From Clostridium ljungdahlii DSM 13528 (lineage in GTDB: Bacteria; Bacillota; Clostridia; Clostridiales; Clostridiaceae), in contig NC_014328.1 in assembly GCF_000143685.1 (NCBI RefSeq), forward strand, positions 3,038,001 to 3,102,000: a DNA stretch of 64,000 bases, in the 5' to 3' direction. A model generated the notes under the pieces. That model worked only from the letters and a program-made list of their open reading frames with translations, was not told the DNA's origin and did no database searches. Position 1 is the stretch's first letter. Every line of letters starts with the position of its first letter. Positions 1 to 8,483 of this stretch are shown here, piece after piece. A program made the translations under genes and the position numbers.

Positions 1-31
1 TTTCATTCTCAGGATATTTGAAATGCGATGT

Positions 32-70
32 AAAAACACCACAAAATTCAAATGAATAATGTGGCGTTCT
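32..70 (-). terminator. Intrinsic terminator of the sigma/anti-sigma operon
   Basis: Arms at 35-44 and 59-68 pair (accacaa against a gtggcgtt-type arm with one G-U pair). On the minus strand the hairpin is followed by a run of five Ts. It lies just downstream of the anti-sigma gene and so probably ends that transcript. Confidence 0.6.
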
Positions 71-115
71 AAAAAATTATTAATTTTTTTAATTATTATT
101 TAAACCATCTAATTA

Positions 116-1459
116 TTATTTTGTTTTAACTGTAATACTCTTATCCTTCATAATTGTTAAATTGGAACCGTCATATGTTCCTATTTTAATATTTCTAGAT
201 TTTCCAATTTTATATATACATATTGGCTGAGTGTCATTCCTATATTTGTTATATAGATTCTTAGCAATATCATCAGTAGCTTCCTTTATTTCGTTACCAT
301 CAACAGCCAAATATGTTGGTATATTAATTACATTTCTTAGACTCTCTTTACCATTGTATTGCATAGCTTCCTTTATAACTAAATAATCACCTTCAATAAA
401 GTAATCCTTTATCTTAAGACTTATATCCGCATTTATAGATAATACTAGTGGTTTAGCTGCTGTACTAACATCTAATTTTACAGAAGGAAGCTTTTTTTGT
501 TCTTGATTAGTCGCGATATATACTGGTATGACTGTTATGCTATTTGAGTTTCCTGTATTAATAAACCTTGTTGACCATCTACTTAAATTTGCTGAATTAT
601 CATTTCCGCTTCCATTCCATAACAAGCCACACCCTTTATCATCAAATGCTATAAAATCCACATATTGTTTTTTCTCAACATATTTATTAATATCTCCCGT
701 ACCCTTTATGACTACTGTTAAAGGTGAGACTATAACAGTATCTACTTTGCCTTGTATACCATTAATCCCAATTTTTTTATTAACACTACATTTAACTGTA
801 TTTTTTACTAACTTGCTTTTATCAACAAAGAAGCTGACTCCCCAGTTTCCTTTCTTGCCATAAAGTTCACTTACATCCATATCTATATTCATCTTATCCT
901 TTTTCTCATATTGGGACCAGTGAATTTTCTGAAGTACTCTAACAGTATTATTATCAATAAACTCCCATGAGGCTCCACTGCCTATATCTAATCTTTCGCC
1001 ATTTACCTTCAATGATGTAGGTATCATAAGAGCATCTACATAGTCATCTTTAATTTCCTTATTGTTATTTTTCACAATAAAGTTTAAGAAAAGCTCATTA
1101 TCATCTGCTACTGCACTTTCAAAGGTTACATCTATACCTTGATCAGATTTTGTTTTGCCAATAACATCAATGTAATCTTTGTAATGTTTGTTTACACTAA
1201 TTAAGTTCTTGTTTAATAAATCCCCAATCACTGGTATTCCATTTGCTAATGCTGGATTAACTGATATTATGGAAGAACAAATAATAAAAGTTAAAGTAGC
1301 TGCAATTATTGCCTTCTTTTTACCGCTTAATTTTTTCTTAGTTATAGTCTTTCTTAAATTAAGTTTAATTCTAGCTTTATCTTCCTTACTTACACAAGCT
1401 TCTTCAAATTCTTTTTCATCTATATCAATATCATTTAGAATTTCATAAATGTCCTTCAT
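116..1459 (-). CDS. DUF4179 membrane-anchored anti-sigma factor-like protein
   Basis: A 447-residue protein with an acidic cytosolic N-terminus (about 1-45), a single membrane segment at about 48-68 (AIIAATLTFIICSSIIS), and a long extracytoplasmic part of two beta-rich regions. This is the DUF4179/DUF5643 layout known from clostridial anti-sigma factors. The start ATG lies one base after the stop of the ECF sigma gene, so the two are almost certainly translated together, the usual arrangement for a sigma factor and its inhibitor. Expected role (family knowledge): hold the sigma factor at the membrane until an envelope signal releases it. The signal cannot be read from the sequence. Family assignment is firm; function is inferred from pairing. 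Confidence 0.8.
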   Translation of the reverse strand: MKDIYEILNDIDIDEKEFEEACVSKEDKARIKLNLRKTITKKKLSGKKKAIIAATLTFIICSSIISVNPALANGIPVIGDLLNKNLISVNKHYKDYIDVIGKTKSDQGIDVTFESAVADDNELFLNFIVKNNNKEIKDDYVDALMIPTSLKVNGERLDIGSGASWEFIDNNTVRVLQKIHWSQYEKKDKMNIDMDVSELYGKKGNWGVSFFVDKSKLVKNTVKCSVNKKIGINGIQGKVDTVIVSPLTVVIKGTGDINKYVEKKQYVDFIAFDDKGCGLLWNGSGNDNSANLSRWSTRFINTGNSNSITVIPVYIATNQEQKKLPSVKLDVSTAAKPLVLSINADISLKIKDYFIEGDYLVIKEAMQYNGKESLRNVINIPTYLAVDGNEIKEATDDIAKNLYNKYRNDTQPICIYKIGKSRNIKIGTYDGSNLTIMKDKSITVKTK

Positions 1460-1460
1460 G

Positions 1461-2021
1461 CTAAACTACCTCCAAATTTGATTTTATCAATTTCTTTCTA
1501 AGTTTTTGCTTTTCTCTGTATATTCGATTGTTTACAGCTGCTTTGGTTATATTCAATTTTTCAGCTATCTCTGTGGACTTGTACCCTAAAATAAATTTTA
1601 GAACAAAAATTTTTCTATCCACTGGCTCCAAATCATCTATTAATCTCATTATTTCATTTTTATTTTCTAAAATAACCAGATCATCTTCAGCAGAAGTCTC
1701 ACCTAAAATCTCAATGGTGTCTAAAACAACCTCTGCACCCTTAATCTTTGTCCTATAATAATCAATAGCTTTAAACTTTGATATGGTAAAAATCCATTTC
1801 TTAAAATCTTCTACTTTTCCTTTAAATTTGTCAGCATTGTTCCACACAGAAAGAAAAACATCATTAATACATTCTTCTATAAGTCCTGAATCATTGAATT
1901 GCATCAAAATCTTGCGTACTGTGCCTTTAACCAATGGAAGATGTTGGTCTACAATATAATCTAAGGCTTTCTCATCACCTTTTTTTAGTTTTTGAATATA
2001 GTTTGTTTCATTTATTTTCAT
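1461..2021 (-). CDS. ECF-type RNA polymerase sigma-70 factor
   Basis: 186 residues, the normal ECF length, with only sigma regions 2 and 4. Region 2 covers about 10-80 (DYIVDQHLPLVKGTVRKIL and a KFKKW..TISKFKAIDYYR-type motif). Region 4 covers about 125-180 with a helix-turn-helix (GYKSTEIAEKLNITKAAVNNR). It directs RNA polymerase to a small regulon and probably activates its own promoter. The downstream DUF4179 gene is its likely anti-sigma factor. The SD is a GGGAGA-type sequence just upstream of the ATG. The regulon and trigger cannot be deduced here. Confidence 0.9.
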   Translation of the reverse strand: MKINETNYIQKLKKGDEKALDYIVDQHLPLVKGTVRKILMQFNDSGLIEECINDVFLSVWNNADKFKGKVEDFKKWIFTISKFKAIDYYRTKIKGAEVVLDTIEILGETSAEDDLVILENKNEIMRLIDDLEPVDRKIFVLKFILGYKSTEIAEKLNITKAAVNNRIYREKQKLRKKLIKSNLEVV

Positions 2022-2252
2022 ATTAATTCTCCCTATAAACAGGTATTTTGTAAAAGCTCTTACACTCTATATAACGTTAATAATAAAAAATATTCTCATG
2101 TTTTTTCATATTTATTAAAAGTTTTTATATCATTATTGCAATTTTTCAATATTTTTTACCAACTTGGATGCTACTTTCGTAGCAATAACATTTCTATTAT
2201 TCAATTATGACCGTATCATGAATGAAAAAATGCTCCTATGGAATCATTCTAG
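2022..2252. other. Intergenic region, promoter side of the sigma operon
   Basis: AT-rich spacer between the minus-strand sigma gene and the IS3 remnant. It must contain the sigma operon promoter, but no convincing -35/-10 pair stands out. No coding feature seen. Confidence 0.4.
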
Positions 2253-2420
2253 GGTAAAATGGAATGTGAATGGCTTTATGGAAATCACTTTAAAACACGT
2301 GAAGAAGCTCGTGCTGCCGTATTTGAATATGTTGAGATATTTTATAATAAACATTTTAATGGTTATGTAACACCTGAAAAATATTATAACAATTCAAATA
2401 AAAAATCAAAAACAGCATAA
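2253..2420 (+). pseudogene. IS3-family transposase (OrfB) C-terminal remnant
   Basis: A reading frame opened by a TAG at 2250 encodes about 55 residues beginning KMECEWLYGNHFKTREEARA and continuing through FEYVEIFYN to GYVTPEKYYN. This is the end of the DDE integrase domain of IS3-family OrfB proteins. The usual RKRxHSxL segment between the YN and GY motifs is missing, so the fragment has an internal deletion as well as having lost its N-terminal part. Just downstream (about 2466-2530) short inverted repeats (caagttt / aaacttg) may be the old element end. It is not functional. Confidence 0.75.
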
Positions 2421-2736
2421 AAATTAAAAAATTATGATAATCTAAGAAATAAAGAGATATTACAAGTTTAAGATGTCCATTTTATTGTAGAAAGGCCATC
2501 TTGATAAAATGCATCTCATAAACTTGTTTATAATAACACATAACCTAATATCTAAAAGATAAAAAAAGATTATGGTTATTGTATTTTAGCACTTGGATAT
2601 AAAATTTTACAGTCTATATTTTACATTATCCTTATATATTTTTGAAAATCAAAAAAGTTTCAAATTTGATTTGAATAATTTATATTTTTATAGTATACTA
2701 TTTAAGTTGTTGAAAATTGGTAAGGATGTAAAGTTA

Positions 2737-2904
2737 ATGAAAGAAACATTAGAAAAAGTAAGAAACAAATTATATACTATGTTAGATTCTGGTGAATTTA
2801 CTGATGAAGAAATATTATCTGTAAGTCAAGAACTGGACAAGCTTATCGTATCTTATTATAAACTTGCCTCATTAAACCTTCCTGAAAAACATCCGAAACT
2901 TTAG
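2737..2904 (+). CDS. Spo0E-like aspartyl-phosphate phosphatase
   Basis: 55 residues with the Spo0E signature SQELD (residues 30-34) inside a predicted two-helix hairpin (LEKVRNKLYTML ... LSVSQELDKLIVSYYK). The frame is open further upstream, but only the ATG at 2737 gives a protein of normal family length, with a GGTAAGGATG ribosome-binding region before it. Family members dephosphorylate phospho-Spo0A or related response regulators and so restrain sporulation. It sits directly upstream of the agr locus on the same strand but is separated from it by a strong terminator. Confidence 0.85.
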   Translation: MKETLEKVRNKLYTMLDSGEFTDEEILSVSQELDKLIVSYYKLASLNLPEKHPKL

Positions 2905-2905
2905 G

Positions 2906-2952
2906 TAAATAAAACTTAATTTTCTTAAGTTTTATTTTTTTTTTTTTTTTTT
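2906..2952 (+). terminator. Rho-independent terminator with 18-T tract
   Basis: A perfect 13-bp inverted repeat (2908-2919/20 with 2925-2937) is followed by an uninterrupted run of 18 T at 2935-2952. It ends the spo0E-like transcript and isolates it from agrD. A homopolymer of this length is prone to slippage or miscounting in sequencing. Confidence 0.9.
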
Positions 2953-3035
2953 GCAAAATTGTAAATTATAGAAGGATAATTCAATATTTTGTAGAACTTA
3001 TAAATTAATACTTATTAGTTAGGAGGATATAAAAA

Positions 3036-3179
3036 ATGAAAAATTTAAAAGAGAATGTATTGAAGAAAAGTATGAAAGTGGTAGGTGACTTGTCTTTGTT
3101 TTTATCAAAGATATCTATGAGTCCCACATGTCAAGCTGGTTGTTACCAACCAAAATGTCCTGACGAACTCTTAAAGTAA
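3036..3179 (+). CDS. agrD: AgrD-like cyclic (thio)lactone autoinducer pre-peptide
   Basis: 47 residues, too short for routine gene calling. It has an ideal SD (aggagg, seven bases before the ATG), an amphipathic N-terminal helix with basic residues (LKENVLKKSMKVVGDLSLFL), a short core around TCQAGCY (31-37), and the acidic C-terminal tail QPKCPDELLK that matches the clostridial AgrD recognition tail. AgrB removes the tail and cyclises the core through a Cys side chain. Unusually, there are three cysteines (32, 36, 41), one of them inside the tail, so the ring-forming Cys is not obvious. agrC and agrB follow on the same strand. Confidence 0.85.
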   Translation: MKNLKENVLKKSMKVVGDLSLFLSKISMSPTCQAGCYQPKCPDELLK

Positions 3180-3186
3180 TTGCTTA

Positions 3187-3255
3187 GATTTTTTATAAAT
3201 GTTGTGATTAAAACTTTTTATGAAAACTTTTAATCTACATCATTTATAAAAAATC
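3187..3255 (+). repeat. Long inverted repeat (RNA hairpin) between agrD and agrC
   Basis: The outer arms 3187-3201 and 3241-3255 are perfectly complementary over 15 bp. An inner 8-bp stem pairs 3206-3213 with 3228-3235. There is no T-run after it, so a simple terminator is unlikely. It may stabilise the short agrD message or limit read-through so that the pre-peptide is made in excess over the kinase and protease. Confidence 0.75.
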
Positions 3256-3277
3256 CTAGAATGAAAGGAGCACTTAC

Positions 3278-4600
3278 ATGTATACTATAATATCACAAAT
3301 AATACCATATTCTATAGAAGCACTTCTTCTTTTAGTAATTTTTCAAGCATTATATAATCAAAAAAGTTTTGTACTACAAAATAAATTTAAAACGGTATTA
3401 TTCATTATATTAAGTATTTTTACAACTTATTTTTCTAGATTTCATATATCCTTAGCTTATCACACACCTTTCCTCGTAGTATTTGATATTTTATTACTTA
3501 CTTATATTACAAAAATAAAAATTTTTGATTCTACAATTATAGTTTGTTTATTTTTTACAATACTTTTCATTACTGAATTTATTGTTCAAGTTATTCTAAT
3601 GCTTATATTCAACATAAATTTGAATCAAAGTATTTCAATTAATAAATATTTTTTGATTACATCAATAGTTTCCAAGACACTTCAAATACTTATTGTAGCA
3701 TTAACTTTTAAGTTTAACTCATACTTTACTAAACTTAAATTATTTGAAAAAGAAGGAGTTGTCTTTGCTAATTTAATCATTGAACTAGGTGTATTTTCTA
3801 CATTTGTATTTTGTGTTAACTATAGTATTTTCAATATAGAAAATATACAAATCTATAATTTCATTATTTTCATTATTTATTTTATATTTTTAATATCAAA
3901 ATTTAGAAGTTTAAAAGAAAGACAATTAGCTGTAAATATAAGTATGAATTATAAAATTCAACAACATCACATTAAACAAATGGAAGAAATAATTAGTATA
4001 ATAAGGCAGGAAAAACATGACTTTGCCAATCACATAAATGTTATACAGGGGTTATGCCTGTTAAACAAGCCTAATACTGTTGAAAAAATAAACGACTATG
4101 TGTTGAAAATTTCAGATACCATACAGTCTTCTTTTAAATACTTGGATACAGGAAATGATTACATAGATGGATTATTGTCCATTAAAAACAACTATGCCAT
4201 AAAAAATAATATAGAATTTGATGTAATGATTGATGAGCCCTTTGATTTGATAAAAATCAGGCAAGATGAATTAATAAGCATTATAAGTAATTTAGTAGAC
4301 AACGCTTTTGAAGCATTCCAATCTAAAGCATATACCGATTATAAAGAAATAGCTGTCAGCACCTTTAGAGAACATGAATATTTTTGTATTGAAGTAGCTG
4401 ATAATGGAGATGTCATTCCAGAAAACATGAGAAAAAAGATTTTTGATAAGGGCTTTTCTACGAAAACCAGCAAAAAAAGTGACCATGGCTTTGGACTATA
4501 TATTATCAAACAGCTAGTTGAAAAAAATAATGGGAATATATATGTGGAAAGCAGTGCAGAAAACACTAAATTTTTAATAAAATTTAAGATAGAAGGATAA
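3278..4600 (+). CDS. agrC: AgrC-like membrane sensor histidine kinase (GHKL family)
   Basis: 440 residues. Residues 1-205 form six or seven hydrophobic segments (the sensor part), followed by a linker and a kinase core. Visible motifs are the phospho-acceptor box RQEKHDFANHI (about 243-253), the N-box NLVDNAFEA (about 337), the G1 box VADNGDVIPE and the G2 box DHGFGLYI. This is the HPK10/GHKL layout of peptide-pheromone receptors such as AgrC. It should sense the cyclic peptide made from the upstream agrD. No response regulator (agrA) follows. The SD is AAAGGAG before the ATG at 3278. Confidence 0.88.
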   Translation: MYTIISQIIPYSIEALLLLVIFQALYNQKSFVLQNKFKTVLFIILSIFTTYFSRFHISLAYHTPFLVVFDILLLTYITKIKIFDSTIIVCLFFTILFITEFIVQVILMLIFNINLNQSISINKYFLITSIVSKTLQILIVALTFKFNSYFTKLKLFEKEGVVFANLIIELGVFSTFVFCVNYSIFNIENIQIYNFIIFIIYFIFLISKFRSLKERQLAVNISMNYKIQQHHIKQMEEIISIIRQEKHDFANHINVIQGLCLLNKPNTVEKINDYVLKISDTIQSSFKYLDTGNDYIDGLLSIKNNYAIKNNIEFDVMIDEPFDLIKIRQDELISIISNLVDNAFEAFQSKAYTDYKEIAVSTFREHEYFCIEVADNGDVIPENMRKKIFDKGFSTKTSKKSDHGFGLYIIKQLVEKNNGNIYVESSAENTKFLIKFKIEG

Positions 4601-4604
4601 ATAA

Positions 4605-5177
4605 ATGGATGAACTTATAGGATCTATAGTAAAGAAAGTTTCTGAAACGAACCCACAATTTTCTGATTTGGAACTAAAAAAGATGGAATATGGATTGCTT
4701 TGTATTTTTGATGAAATAACAAAAATTATTCCGTATTTTATTATATTCTGGCTACTTTCACTTCAAAAATACTATATAGTTATTCTCATATTTTTCTGTC
4801 CCATTAGATTATTTTCAGGTGGATATCATGCAAAAACTTACTGGGGATGTTTCTTTATTAGCTTTATTATATTTTTAGGAATGATTATTATAGGTAAGTA
4901 TATTTCATTTAATAGTATTATCTTAATACCATTATTAATTATTTCATTTATACTTGTTTGCATTTTTGCTCCAGTAGACAACGTTAATAAAAGAATAAAA
5001 AGTAAGGAACGAAGAAGGAAGCTTAAATACATTTCTATAATAATTACTTTTTTATTAATTGTATCATGCTACTTCATACCACATAGATTCTTAAATACTG
5101 CTGTAATATCAATTTTAGGTGCAGTAATAATGATGATGATTGGTAAAATAAATAACGACAATATTCCTAGTAATTAG
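4605..5177 (+). CDS. agrB: AgrB-like pre-peptide processing membrane protease
   Basis: 190 residues with four to six membrane segments. The catalytic pair of AgrB cysteine endopeptidases is visible in SGGYHAKTYWGC: His and Cys seven residues apart, the spacing of the family's active site. It cuts the AgrD C-terminal tail and forms the (thio)lactone ring. The start is four bases after the agrC stop, so the two are translationally coupled. The order agrD-agrC-agrB differs from the staphylococcal B-D-C-A order, and agrA is absent. Confidence 0.9.
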   Translation: MDELIGSIVKKVSETNPQFSDLELKKMEYGLLCIFDEITKIIPYFIIFWLLSLQKYYIVILIFFCPIRLFSGGYHAKTYWGCFFISFIIFLGMIIIGKYISFNSIILIPLLIISFILVCIFAPVDNVNKRIKSKERRRKLKYISIIITFLLIVSCYFIPHRFLNTAVISILGAVIMMMIGKINNDNIPSN

Positions 5178-5272
5178 CGAGCATATAAGAACAGTTTGAA
5201 CATAGGCTACCACTTTTTAAGTGTTACTTTAAATAGAGAGATAACAGATACACTTCCTTAGAATTATATCTG

Positions 5273-6292
5273 CTATCTCCACATAACGCTTGTATGTAAA
5301 TCTGAAAATAAAATTGATTTATCCAGGTTAGGGTTTCTATCAAAATACATATCAGTCCATTTCCATATAACACTTTTATAATCAAACAATATATCACTTT
5401 TAGCATCTCCATACTCTTTTGCAAGAAATTCTATGCTAGGAATTGAACTTTGCAATCTGTTATCTAAGTCATGAAACATATCAATAATGGCTTCAGCAGA
5501 TATATCCATATAAGTCTCAATGTTTTGGGGTGTAGCCACAAGAAAAAGTCCTCTTTTACTAAGGTGAGGGTTCATTTTGTTTTCTATCATCTTAATCCAT
5601 AGATACTCTGGTTTAAATCTATTTAAAGAATTTGACTCTTTTATATAGCCTGGCAGCTTAAGCAAATCACGCTCTCTGATAAACTCGTCCATTATTTTCT
5701 TTGCATTTCCACGATAATCAAGTAAGCGATAATAGGGTTCACTTCCTACTGCTTTTAATTTTTCCGTTAACACATCCATCTGTTCAACATTGCTTCTTAA
5801 TAGAAATACTGAATCATCTTTTGGAATATTGTTTCTTGAAACTGCTTCCGAAAGAGCAAATAAATAATCAAAATAACCTTTTCTATGAACAAATCTATCA
5901 TGAAATTCTCTATCTCCAAACCATGAAAAATTTACTTTTGTCACTCCGATGTTTTTCAAATTTTCTACCCACTCCTCAAGCTCAATGCCTTCTCTCATCT
6001 TTGTCCCATTTAAATTTACAAAACCTGCATATGGGTCAGATAACTGTTGATTAACTTTAATCTGTTCTGATAAGTTCCCATACTCCGCACAGTTATATAC
6101 ACATAATTGTGGTTGAAATCCATACTTCTCATCAATTCCTTTGAATTTCAGTGCTAATTTTTTTAAATGCTCAAAATCAATTTTAGAAATTTTATTATCA
6201 CCAGAGCAGAGTAAACAATGGCTACACTTACAGTGACAATCAGCCATGTACCCATTAATAGTAAAATGGTCATCCTGTAATTTTATATACAA
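5273..6292 (-). CDS. Radical SAM-like protein of unknown function
   Basis: 339 residues, starting with TTG at 6292 (SD gggagg eight bases upstream; no ATG fits). Near the N-terminus ADCHCKCSHCLLC contains a CxxxCxxC arrangement, the usual 4Fe-4S ligand set of radical SAM enzymes, with extra cysteines around it. No GGE motif was found where expected, so the family call rests mostly on the Cys motif and size. It is convergent with the agr locus and has no operon partner. The substrate is unknown. An alternative is another Fe-S or zinc-binding protein. Confidence 0.5.
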   Translation of the reverse strand: MYIKLQDDHFTINGYMADCHCKCSHCLLCSGDNKISKIDFEHLKKLALKFKGIDEKYGFQPQLCVYNCAEYGNLSEQIKVNQQLSDPYAGFVNLNGTKMREGIELEEWVENLKNIGVTKVNFSWFGDREFHDRFVHRKGYFDYLFALSEAVSRNNIPKDDSVFLLRSNVEQMDVLTEKLKAVGSEPYYRLLDYRGNAKKIMDEFIRERDLLKLPGYIKESNSLNRFKPEYLWIKMIENKMNPHLSKRGLFLVATPQNIETYMDISAEAIIDMFHDLDNRLQSSIPSIEFLAKEYGDAKSDILFDYKSVIWKWTDMYFDRNPNLDKSILFSDLHTSVMWR

Positions 6293-6738
6293 ACCAATTT
6301 CCTCCCAGCATTAAATAAATTAATTGTTTATTAATAAAGTTACAATATTTCCCGATCATATAAAGTATAAAATATAACTGGTGCAGTAATGTTTTGGGTT
6401 TTAATCATCACATACCCTAAATATGCTATCAGACAAATTTGTAAATATCCTCTAAACATAAATGCAACAAATCTTAACCTACTTATAGTATCTATATATT
6501 TTTGTTGCTTTCTAAGTAATAGCTTATATTTACTTTTTCTTTTTTTAGTGCTGGCACCATTTTATTTTCCTCTATTTCACAGAAGTTTTTAGTTTGATAA
6601 ATAAATGTTTTAACTTTAAATATAAGTATATATTGTGGCAATAGGTCCATCCATATAACCATAGGTAAAGTAGAAATGAAAAAAGTAGTATTGTCTTTTT
6701 AATTGATGAATAATACAAGAATATTATGTCTTAATCTA
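6293..6738. other. Gene-poor stretch between radical SAM-like and MFS genes
   Basis: About 445 bases of AT-rich sequence. A minus-strand frame near 6360-6480 reads as a hydrophobic fragment (including VAFMFRGYLQICLIAYLGYV) without a start or ribosome-binding site, possibly the tail of a lost membrane protein. The promoter of the radical SAM-like gene should lie at 6293-6370. Nothing else recognised. Confidence 0.4.
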
Positions 6739-8013
6739 TTATATATTAATTGTTTCCTTAACACATCTTAAAAACGAAAGATATATGAATAGCACAAGAA
6801 ATATTGCGTAATCTGCAAATATAATTTTATTCATTTGTATTCTTGTCCCCAATATACCTGCAAATATCATACCTATTGGCATTAAAGCAGAAGATAGTGC
6901 ATTTTCAAATGCAAATACTTTTGACCTCATATCTGAGGGTACGAAATTTTGCATACTTGTTTGCAATAAGGAACCCATTACTGCCAGGCATAGGCCATCA
7001 ATAAAAAACATTACAGCGATAAAATAAAAATTTAAAGTCATGGAATAAATAATCATAGTACATGAAATTATAATTCCACTTATAATAAATACATAAAACT
7101 TATTTTCTTTTTTCATTTCAAACACAGACAGAATAGTATAACCCACAAATATTCCAAAAGTATTAATTGCCATTGCTATTCCATATAATCCAACTCCAAG
7201 CTGATTATTTATTTTGAACCAAGGTAATGTGAGAGTCATTGACATTGAAGCAAACAAGTTCAAAAAAGCAATGGTAATATAAATATACTTAAGACCTTTT
7301 AATTTATTTACAAGATGTATACCTATTTTCATATCTTCGATAAAATTTATATTTTTCAGGGATGATTTAATTTGTGGTATTTGAGCAAAGTACTCTAAAG
7401 TTGCCGAAAATAGAAAACTAAGTCCATTAAAAATAAATAAAATAGGGGCACCAACAATTTGGACTAAGAAACCACCAAAAGCATATCCTATCATATCATT
7501 TACTGAACTGATTGAAGAAAGTATAGAATTAGCCTTTAGTAATTTAGATTTTGGAATTATATCAGGTATACAAGAATTTATAGTTGGATAAAAAAAGCAA
7601 CTGCATACACCTGTAATAATACCTGATATAAAGACCATCCATACTTGTAAAGAATCTATTATCGCTGTCATTCCAATAAAGAAAATAGTTATACCACTAA
7701 TAACATCAGTAGTAATCAACACCTTTTTTCTATCATGCCTATCAATAAAAGTTCCAGCAAATGGAGAAATAAATACTTTAGGCAAAGTGATAACTGCTAA
7801 AAGTGTACCCATTAATGATACAGAACCTGTTTTCATAAGGACCCAAAACTCAAGTGCAATATTAAAAACATTATCTCCCAAAATAGATACTGCTTGCCCT
7901 TGAAATAATAAAGTAAAATTTCGATTCCATATTTTATCATTGAATTTTTTATTAATTTTGGAATTTTTAACTAAATTTAGTTCATTCATTGTATCTTTAA
8001 CTAGTTTATCCAT
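6739..8013 (-). CDS. MFS transporter (enterobactin/macrolide exporter-like subfamily)
   Basis: 424 residues with about 12 membrane segments. It begins with a cytosolic helix and then FTLLFQGQAVSILGDNVFNIAL. The loop between segments 2 and 3 carries the MFS motif-A variant GTFIDRHDRKKVLI. This pattern is typical of the EntS/MefA-like branch of the major facilitator superfamily, which exports small molecules. The SD aaggag precedes the ATG at 8013. It stands alone, with no neighbouring biosynthesis gene that would reveal the cargo. Confidence 0.85.
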   Translation of the reverse strand: MDKLVKDTMNELNLVKNSKINKKFNDKIWNRNFTLLFQGQAVSILGDNVFNIALEFWVLMKTGSVSLMGTLLAVITLPKVFISPFAGTFIDRHDRKKVLITTDVISGITIFFIGMTAIIDSLQVWMVFISGIITGVCSCFFYPTINSCIPDIIPKSKLLKANSILSSISSVNDMIGYAFGGFLVQIVGAPILFIFNGLSFLFSATLEYFAQIPQIKSSLKNINFIEDMKIGIHLVNKLKGLKYIYITIAFLNLFASMSMTLTLPWFKINNQLGVGLYGIAMAINTFGIFVGYTILSVFEMKKENKFYVFIISGIIISCTMIIYSMTLNFYFIAVMFFIDGLCLAVMGSLLQTSMQNFVPSDMRSKVFAFENALSSALMPIGMIFAGILGTRIQMNKIIFADYAIFLVLFIYLSFLRCVKETINI

Positions 8014-8483
8014 AATTCTCCTTAACCTATCATATAATCTTCTTTATAAATTTATCATTTATCTGTATGTTATACAAATAATAAATACTTCACAAGATAA
8101 GAATAAAGCGTACCTATCGCAAATTTACACTATATAAACATAATTTTTGCACTATAAATGTATCTATTTATCTTTATATCTGAATATGGAAAGATAATTT
8201 TAAAAAATAACTAAAAGCATTGTACATCAGCATCAATTATACAGTGTTTTAGTAAATTATTTAAGTTTAGCAACTGTTTCAATAGTATCATAAGCAGAGA
8301 GCGTACCTAGGTTTGTGTAAATCAGTGGGTACGTTCTCTTTTTTTATCTATAAGTAATATCACTTGATATAAAAGGTCTAATTAAACAACACTATTTTGT
8401 ATTATTTTTCAAATACATGATTTTCATTAAAGTGAAGCTTTCATACTACAGGTCAATGCTGCTAAATTTTTAGCTAATTTGTT
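8014..8483. other. Intergenic region with an orphan plus-strand hairpin
   Basis: No gene seen. It contains the MFS promoter region next to 8014 and a strong hairpin at 8297-8345, listed separately. Confidence 0.5.
8297..8345 (+). terminator. Terminator-like hairpin with IS-end-like loop
   Basis: Arms 8298-8307 (agagcgtacc) and 8328-8339 pair, followed by seven Ts. The loop carries tttgtgtaaa (8312-8321), the same short motif found as an inverted pair at 42626-42636 and 42977-42987. No plus-strand gene precedes it, so it may be a leftover element end rather than a working terminator. Confidence 0.5.

Noticed and set aside
2164..2370. Plus-strand frame beginning MDATFVAITF
   Set aside because: It overlaps the IS3 remnant in another frame. 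The remnant has clear transposase homology, this frame has none.
6389..6592. Plus-strand 67-residue hydrophobic frame between the radical SAM-like and MFS genes
   Set aside because: No SD, AT-rich low-complexity hydrophobicity, no family match.
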